Part shown: piece after piece, positions 19,555 to 25,152 of the stretch
Numbering within the stretch: the first letter of the stretch is position 1
Layout of the letters: the number at the start of each line of letters is the position of its first letter
Assembly: GCA_033297205.1 (NCBI GenBank)
Contig: MU859372.1
Location: forward strand, 1 to 25,152
Reading direction: 5' to 3'
Length of the DNA: 25,152 bases
Source: Pseudoneurospora amorphoporcata
Taxonomy: Eukaryota; Ascomycota; Sordariomycetes; Sordariales; Sordariaceae
Notes under the pieces: model-generated
Told to the model about the DNA's origin: nothing
Databases searched by the model: none
Seen by the model: only the letters and a program-made list of their open reading frames with translations
Translations under genes and position numbers: made by a program

Positions 19555-21279
19555 GAAGGAGGGGATCGTCATAAAGAAGCCGGGTTATATTTTGTCATTG
19601 GATTCTCAGGAACGCCCTTACTATAGCTATTATTCGCCATATTCCTAGTGTAGAATTACAAAGGAGTCTCGCCAATTTCCACGCGAGTTTAAGTGCGCCG
19701 TTACGTGATTCAGATTTCAGAGCCCGACAGTTGGCGAGATAAACACAAAGCGGGCCGATGAAACTTGACGAGCCATGTACACAGTTTTAGAAACTGTCAC
19801 AGCACGCTGTAGGTATTTCAAGCAGGACATCCGCCATGCTTTGTATGTGCAGACGTGCGTTAAAGCAAGAGTTATACATCTACCTACATCACCGGCTCGA
19901 AGGTTGACAGTCAGATCAAGCTTACATCAAAGACATGCGGAGTGAGGCACTACCAAGCAGCTGCTTCGTGATCCAGAAAGGCGGAGGGACGCCGGCTTTC
20001 GGACCGCTTTATGATTCTCGCCGGCAACCTACCGAGCCAACTTACTATGTACAAGCTGCTGTTCGCTTGACCACCGTTGATGATCCCTAGGGGTCTCCAC
20101 AGCCAGAACTAACGTGTGAGAGCTGCGTTAAAACATGGAATAGGATCAACGGAGAAAGCGATAGCCGTACTCCCGTACTCCCACACAACGGAAGAGCCAT
20201 CAGAACATCCATTCATCGAACGTGGACGTGGACGACGGTTGGGTAGCATTGGCAAGTCTAGCTGGAACTGAAAACACAGACTTCGTTCGCCCAACAAGCC
20301 CACGTCAAGAACGATCAAAGATACGCACGTACTTTCGTGCAACCATTGTCTTCATTTTCCACCCTTGTATCCTTCCAATACAGGTCCGGTATATACCGAC
20401 CATTTTACCCCGCTATGTACCTGTCATACATATATACCCAATACTACTCAAAACAGAGAAGCCAAGTTGACGAAACAGAAGAGCGCCAGGCGTGAATCCG
20501 GCATGAAGAACATGGCTGTTCATTTTCGTTTTTTTCTTGTTTGTTCCTGTTTCGATTCGCAGATTCGCAAATGCGGGCATGATGCCGGCCTTTGAGCTGC
20601 TCTGGCGCATGCAAGTTGCTGCTCCCGCAACCCCCTGTCCCCTGCCGGACACGAGATGGCACCCGGCCAGGAGTGACTCTCGCAGTCTTCTCTGTTTGTG
20701 AATGGCTTGAAGCCTTGGAACTTTGCGCAACAAAAGTGGAAAAGTCAGACACAGTTGCAAGTGATGGGACCAGAGAAGGTGCTGAGGTGCGGGAAAGCTG
20801 CCCGTTCGTTGCCCAGAACAGCGGGCGGTTGAGTGAGCCATCCACCCATCAGCCAAGTGCTGTGCTCCACCTCGCGCATCGCCAGCTCCATTGTTGCGAG
20901 GGTGTGCTGCCCGGCGGTGCCCTGAGCTGGCTCGTGGCGGGACAGTGAGGATTGAACGGGGCGGCCCACCGTGTACCTGGCGATACCGCCTTACATACCT
21001 CAGACCAGATCACTAGGGGTCCTGTCGTTCAACCAATTCCACAGTCCACTCCTGGTTTGCGCCAGTCACGTTGTGTTGCGTCTTTTGCTTTTGCGCCATT
21101 AGCAGCAGATTAGGAGCAAACCCAGGCATAAAGAACCAAACCACTTTTAACGATGAAAATGGAGGGTTGTGAGCAACAACGAACAAAGGGCGGTTAGGTT
21201 ATTTCCCAGCTTGCCAACCCGAGGGAAAGTACTGCTCACACCTTTGAAGGAGGGAAATACTTGGGTGAGCCCGCCCAGG

Positions 21280-22341
21280 TTAGCGTGGTTCCTGCCTTTT
21301 TAGTTGCTTCCACTTCGTTTCGTCCCCATCCGTCCCATCCTTTCGATCATAGCAGATCCATCGAAGTACCCCGTGCTCCCCGTGCTCCCCGTGCTCCCCG
21401 TCCGTACATACATACCACCTCAAGCACCTGTACAACAAGAGTGTAACCCGGGCTGTATTCCACACCAAAGGGAGGTACACTAGGTACCCTTTGGGGAACG
21501 GGGTGGATATCCTCCTGCAACCACCTCCACTCTCCACTCTCACCACTTCGCTTCCACTCCCAACCTGACTCCCGTCCTTGACCTCCGCCCTTCCTCTTCC
21601 AGGTTCACGTTCTCGTCGTCCGGGTTTTCTTCGACGTTGCGTCGTGCCTTAGTCACTCTTCGTCCTCCTCTCGCTCGTCTGCCTCTCGTCGTCTGATGCC
21701 GTCGTCCAGGGCCAGTTGCTGTCATTCTTGGGTGCCTCGCTTCTGCCTCTCTGTTGTGCGCCTTGTCACTAGGTAATCCGACTTCGGTACGGCTTCCGCC
21801 CCGTTCTCGCTTGTGTTAGCCTTGAAGGTTCGCTGTTGTCATTCCCCTCACGCCGCCCTTACACTCCTCACCGTCTACCCTTTCTTCCTTGCGACTTTCG
21901 GGCCCGTTGACGTTGTATCTCCCCTTGCTCTCGCCTATCGGCCTTTCCAAAACCAAGTCTAACACCCGAGTGCCTGTTCAAGTCGCATCTTACCACATCC
22001 GACGACGATCGACCGTCCCTGGTCACAAGCCCAGCGAGTCTACACGAGGACGATGAAGCGACACCCAACACCGTACCCATCCGCGGACTGAGTATACCAC
22101 TATACCGTACCCATACGACACTCGGCAATCCGTAAAGATCCCTTACGAGTTTCGGCGCTGGACAATTGTCACTCTTCGCAAAAGAACCCCGAGCCACCGC
22201 TCTAGCACGGGAACCCCGCTGTATCCAGTATCGTGTCGTACACATAGGAGAAGCGAAGGAGGAGAGAGCCTCTAGGGAAAGGAAAGATAAGAGGAGGGAT
22301 TTCGGCAGCTGCGGATTTGTGATTGAGTGAATTTACCCAAG
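21280..22341 (+). promoter_or_regulatory. Pyrimidine-rich promoter and leader of ELL gene
   Basis: The plus strand is C/T-rich from about 21280 to 21900 (for example TTCCACTCCCAACCTGACTC near 21551), then becomes mixed up to the start codon. There is no clear TATA box. A hairpin CCAAAGGG/CCCTTTGG (21465-21472, 21487-21494) and the minisatellite at 21369-21401 lie inside. Short upstream frames exist, but none is convincing as a gene. Confidence 0.45.
21369..21401. repeat. 9-bp minisatellite CCCCGTGCT, about 3.7 copies
   Basis: Three exact units plus a partial one, in the promoter or leader of the ELL gene about 950 bp before its start codon. Confidence 0.7.
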
Positions 22342-24799
22342 ATGTCGCTGACAATACCCGACAATGGCCTTCTTCTTGAGGGTCCGACCGAAATGGCGGC
22401 TCGGCGGCCGACGCACGCGTTCGCGGTGCCCTTATCCGCCGACCTCGTTGCGCAGATGATTGAAAGCGCACAGAATGGAGGCAGGCTCCAGCTGTCACTG
22501 AATGACGATCCGGTAAGTTGGTTGAGACTCTTGTCACCTTGCCCTCAGATTGTGCAGAACCAGATGCATGGACCTCTGCTATTGTACCTGCCACTCAATA
22601 GCACCTGGAACCCCACCCAAAACTCAGAACATGTTCAAGACTCGATAGATGTTCCGTTCTGTTGTGCTGCTTTACTACTCCGCGCCTTTTCTGCCAACTC
22701 CCCTCTCCTCTTTCCCTCTGCCTTGCTCGCCGTTAACCGTCTCACTCCAGGCAATCCTCATTGAAGACCAGGAAGTACCTCTCCAGCCCGACCTTCTAAC
22801 AGAACCAATGGACTACGAGCTGTTCTACACCAACCCCAACAAGCCAACAAGAGGTCAACGAGTCTTGGGGCCAGTCATGTCCATCTTCGACTACTACAAG
22901 AGGGCCAACGCCCGCAAGGCAGCTCAATCCAGCAGACCTTCAAACAGCATTGAAGGCGCAGTCGAGAACCTGAAGAATTCCTTCGCCAAGGTCGAGGCCG
23001 ATAAGCGAGAGAATTCGTACGTGTTCCCGAGGTGAACCACTCGTGAGGCTGTGACTAACATGCTTTGTAGCGCTTTGATCGTCGAGGGACTACCTTCCAA
23101 AAAGGTTGCCAAAATTAACCCTGGCAAAGCAAGACTCCTAGGGTCACAGACCAACGGCTCGTCTCGATCAATTTCTGTCAGTCCTGCGTTGAGTGGGCTT
23201 GGCTCACCTTCTCTGGGTCCTACCAGCAACGGCCCTGGCGACCGAATGAAGCAGCAGAAATTTCCCATCATCCACGAGCTTGCTGCCCAAAACCTAACAT
23301 TCGAAGAACTTCTTGCGAGATACGACGGCGACGAGCAAGAGTTTCACCCAATTCTCAACAAGGTGGCCGACTTCGACTCGAATGAGCAAAAATGGGTTCT
23401 TAAGAAAATGTATTGGAAAGAGCTGGACGTCTTTGAGTATGCCTACGCCACGGACGACGACCGCCAAAAAGCTATCGACAACGCCATCAAGCAGTATGAT
23501 CGCATGCGATTGGGTGTCTCGGATCCTCTGTGGCAGAAGCTGCTTCCGAAGGGAGAGCGTGGAAAGGGGATCTGTCTCAGCAAGCTTCATGCCACTATCG
23601 CCAAAAACATTCAGTCAGTCCCGACCCCGAACCGAATCACAGGCACTGCCAGCCCCAGCGGCGCAGAGACAGAGAAGGGAGAGGCGATGTCGCGGTCCAG
23701 TTCTCAGACAGGCGTTACTAAGAAGAAAGTGTCGGCTTCGGTTGCGCAGGCCAAGCGTATTGCCACGGCAAGCGCAAATGCCAAAAGGACAGGCAGGCCG
23801 AGTGCTGCCAAGGCAGCAGCTTCAAAGGTAGCATCACCTAGGGTGGCATCACCGAAGGTGGCTCCTACAAAGACCACTGGGTCAAAGGGGCCTGCTACTA
23901 AGGCGGGGCGTATTCTTTCCAAGGAGATCATCACGGATTCCGAGTCGGACGAAGACGAAGTGCCACTTTCGAAGAGCATAGGAAGACCTCAAGGAACTGC
24001 TGCGCCTGCGCTAGGTGTCAAAAAGTCTGGCCCTCCCGTGGAGAAACCCAGGACAACGTCAAAATCTATTGAGGTTCCAAATCCCAAGACTAACCAGAAG
24101 CCAAAGGCCGCTCCGGTCAGGGCTGTTGCGAAAAAGAAGGTCGAGGAAACCAGGGATACGATACGGGCCCAACCCATCCCCAGAATGACCAAGCCGATGG
24201 TGTCAAAACGCACGCGGGATCTAGAGGACGACGATAGCTCGAGCTCCGGTACTCCGCTCAGCCAACGTGTCAAGCCGGTGGCCAAACCCAAGGCACGACC
24301 TGACGCTATGGGCAAGTCTGGCAGCACACTTGCAAAGGGCAATAAGTACTCCAGTCCCCAAAAGTCTTCGCCGTTAGCCTCATCTCCGCCCACCAACGCG
24401 TCGGATAACGAGGAAGATCGCCGGACCATTGTATCAAGGCCTCAGAAGCGTGAGCGTGAGCGCGAGAGGGACCGTGAGGTTATCGTTAGCAGCGCAAGCA
24501 GCAATGCCGGTAGCGTCAATGGAGATGTTGGATCCCGGAGTAAGAAACGTCCCGCGCCGTCCGACTACGCATCAAGCAATATCAGCTCCAAGCGCCCACG
24601 CCTAGACCCGGATATACTCAGCAAAGCCGAAAAGTTCAAGCGCGCATATTCCCGGTACGAGGCATTGCACCGCGAGGTCACTAGTGCGGAGGACCCTTCA
24701 CCAGATAAGGTGGATAGTCTGATGCGACTGCACGCTCGACTTCAGCTCGAGAAGAAGGAAATCTACGACGCTGCCGGTGTCACGTTGGAGGATGACTAG
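22342..24799 (+). CDS. RNA polymerase II elongation factor ELL, 721 aa, three exons
   Basis: Exons are 22342-22512, 22751-23016 and 23071-24799 (2166 nt, in frame), with introns of 238 and 54 bp (GTAAGT and GTACGT donors). The start is MSLTIPDNG after CCCAAG; the frame upstream lacks an ATG. Residues about 210-320 (FPIIHELAAQ, LTFEELLARY, ADFDSNEQKW, LKKMYWKELD, AIKQYDRMRL) match the winged-helix part of the ELL N-terminal domain. The last 65 residues (SKAEKFKRAYSRYEALHREV, SLMRLHARLQLEKKEIYDAA) match the occludin/ELL C-terminal helical domain. Between them lies a disordered Lys/Ala/Ser/Pro-rich stretch with AS-P-K-VA repeats, an Arg/Glu run and nuclear-localisation-like KKRPAPSD and SKRPRL. 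ELL proteins act in the nucleus, suppressing Pol II pausing; the fission yeast Ell1 works with Eaf1. No partner gene is in the window. An acidic open frame follows the TAG stop. Confidence 0.92.
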
Positions 24800-24898
24800 G
24801 AGCCCCACGAAGACCACGAACAGAAAGAGGCAGAGGAGGACTTGCAAGAAGATGAGGAATTTTGCACAGAGGAGGATGGGTCCAACTCATCACAATAA
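24800..24898 (+). other. In-frame acidic extension after the ELL stop codon
   Basis: Directly behind the TAG (24797-24799) the same frame continues for 32 codons to TAA at 24896-24898. It encodes a strongly acidic stretch (EPHEDHEQKEAEEDLQEDEE and then EEDGSNSSQ). The last residues before the stop are also acidic (LEDD). It may be a former C-terminus cut off by a CAG-to-TAG change, a readthrough product, a sequencing error, or chance in a purine-rich 3' untranslated region. Confidence 0.4.
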
Positions 24899-25059
24899 TA
24901 TGGCCAGGACGTCGGCGCAGTAGAGGAATTTTCATGACATGGAAGACAACACTTTGGCGTTTGGTTTCTCTCCAGGAGTCCGTTGACAGGGCTCACAAGA
25001 AGTGGCAGAGGTCGACATGACTTATGGAACAGCAACTCACAAGGATATATCATGATGGG

Positions 25060-25060
<1 letters not shown>

Positions 25061-25152
<92 letters not shown>
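25061..25152. repeat. 92-base T homopolymer at window end
   Basis: From 25061 to the last base every position is T. It lies about 260 bp downstream of the ELL stop. Sequence this long and pure is rarely resolved correctly, so it may mark a contig end or an assembly artefact rather than true genomic length. Confidence 0.9.

Larger units (their letters stand above)
18393..21368. other. Gene-free stretch
   Basis: Three kilobases without a supportable gene. Open frames reach 147 codons on the minus strand (20413-20856), but several frames of both strands overlap there and none has a domain. Small repeats (18826-18837, 19534-19554) are listed separately. From about 21280 the sequence becomes pyrimidine-rich and belongs to the ELL promoter. 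Confidence 0.4.

Noticed and set aside
20413..20948. Overlapping open frames of 118-147 codons on both strands
   Set aside because: Several frames are open at once in GC-richer DNA, a sign of chance; none has domain content or splice signals.

Overview
The window looks like chromosomal DNA of a filamentous ascomycete (Pezizomycotina, probably a Sordariomycete). The protein genes are split by short introns (51-238 bp) with GTATGT/GTAAGT-like donors and CTAAC/CTGAC-type branch sites. Their leaders are long and pyrimidine-rich. The left end holds transposon remains whose reading frames are broken almost only by stop codons that C-to-T change can make, which is the pattern of repeat-induced point mutation (RIP). 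The organism call is inference; no rRNA or tRNA marker is present.

Layout: 1-about 2960 is a decayed transposon island. It holds a Mutator-like (MULE) transposase pseudogene on the minus strand, then a very AT-rich second dead reading frame that I cannot name. 3000-4234 is a TATA-containing, pyrimidine-rich upstream and leader region. 4235-6748 is a seven-exon gene for a 722-aa conserved-looking fungal protein of unknown function. 6749-10738 has no confident protein gene but contains one copy of a putative Pol III small RNA. 10739-12050 is a three-exon methyltransferase gene (Methyltransf_16, Efm2/Rrg1-like). 12051-22341 is a stretch of about 10 kb without a confident protein gene; it holds the second copy of the putative small RNA, a 705-bp nonautonomous DNA transposon with TA target duplication, and scattered TAGGTAGG-type palindromes. 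22342-24799 is a three-exon gene for the RNA polymerase II elongation factor ELL. The window ends in 92 consecutive T.

The three genes all lie on the plus strand but are far apart and share no obvious pathway: an uncharacterised protein, a probable translation-factor lysine methyltransferase, and a transcription elongation factor. There is no gene cluster. The observations most worth following are the two related sequences with A box, B box and T-run (7767-7894 and 13712-13838), the foldback transposon at 17688-18392, and the 32-codon acidic open frame directly behind the ELL stop codon.
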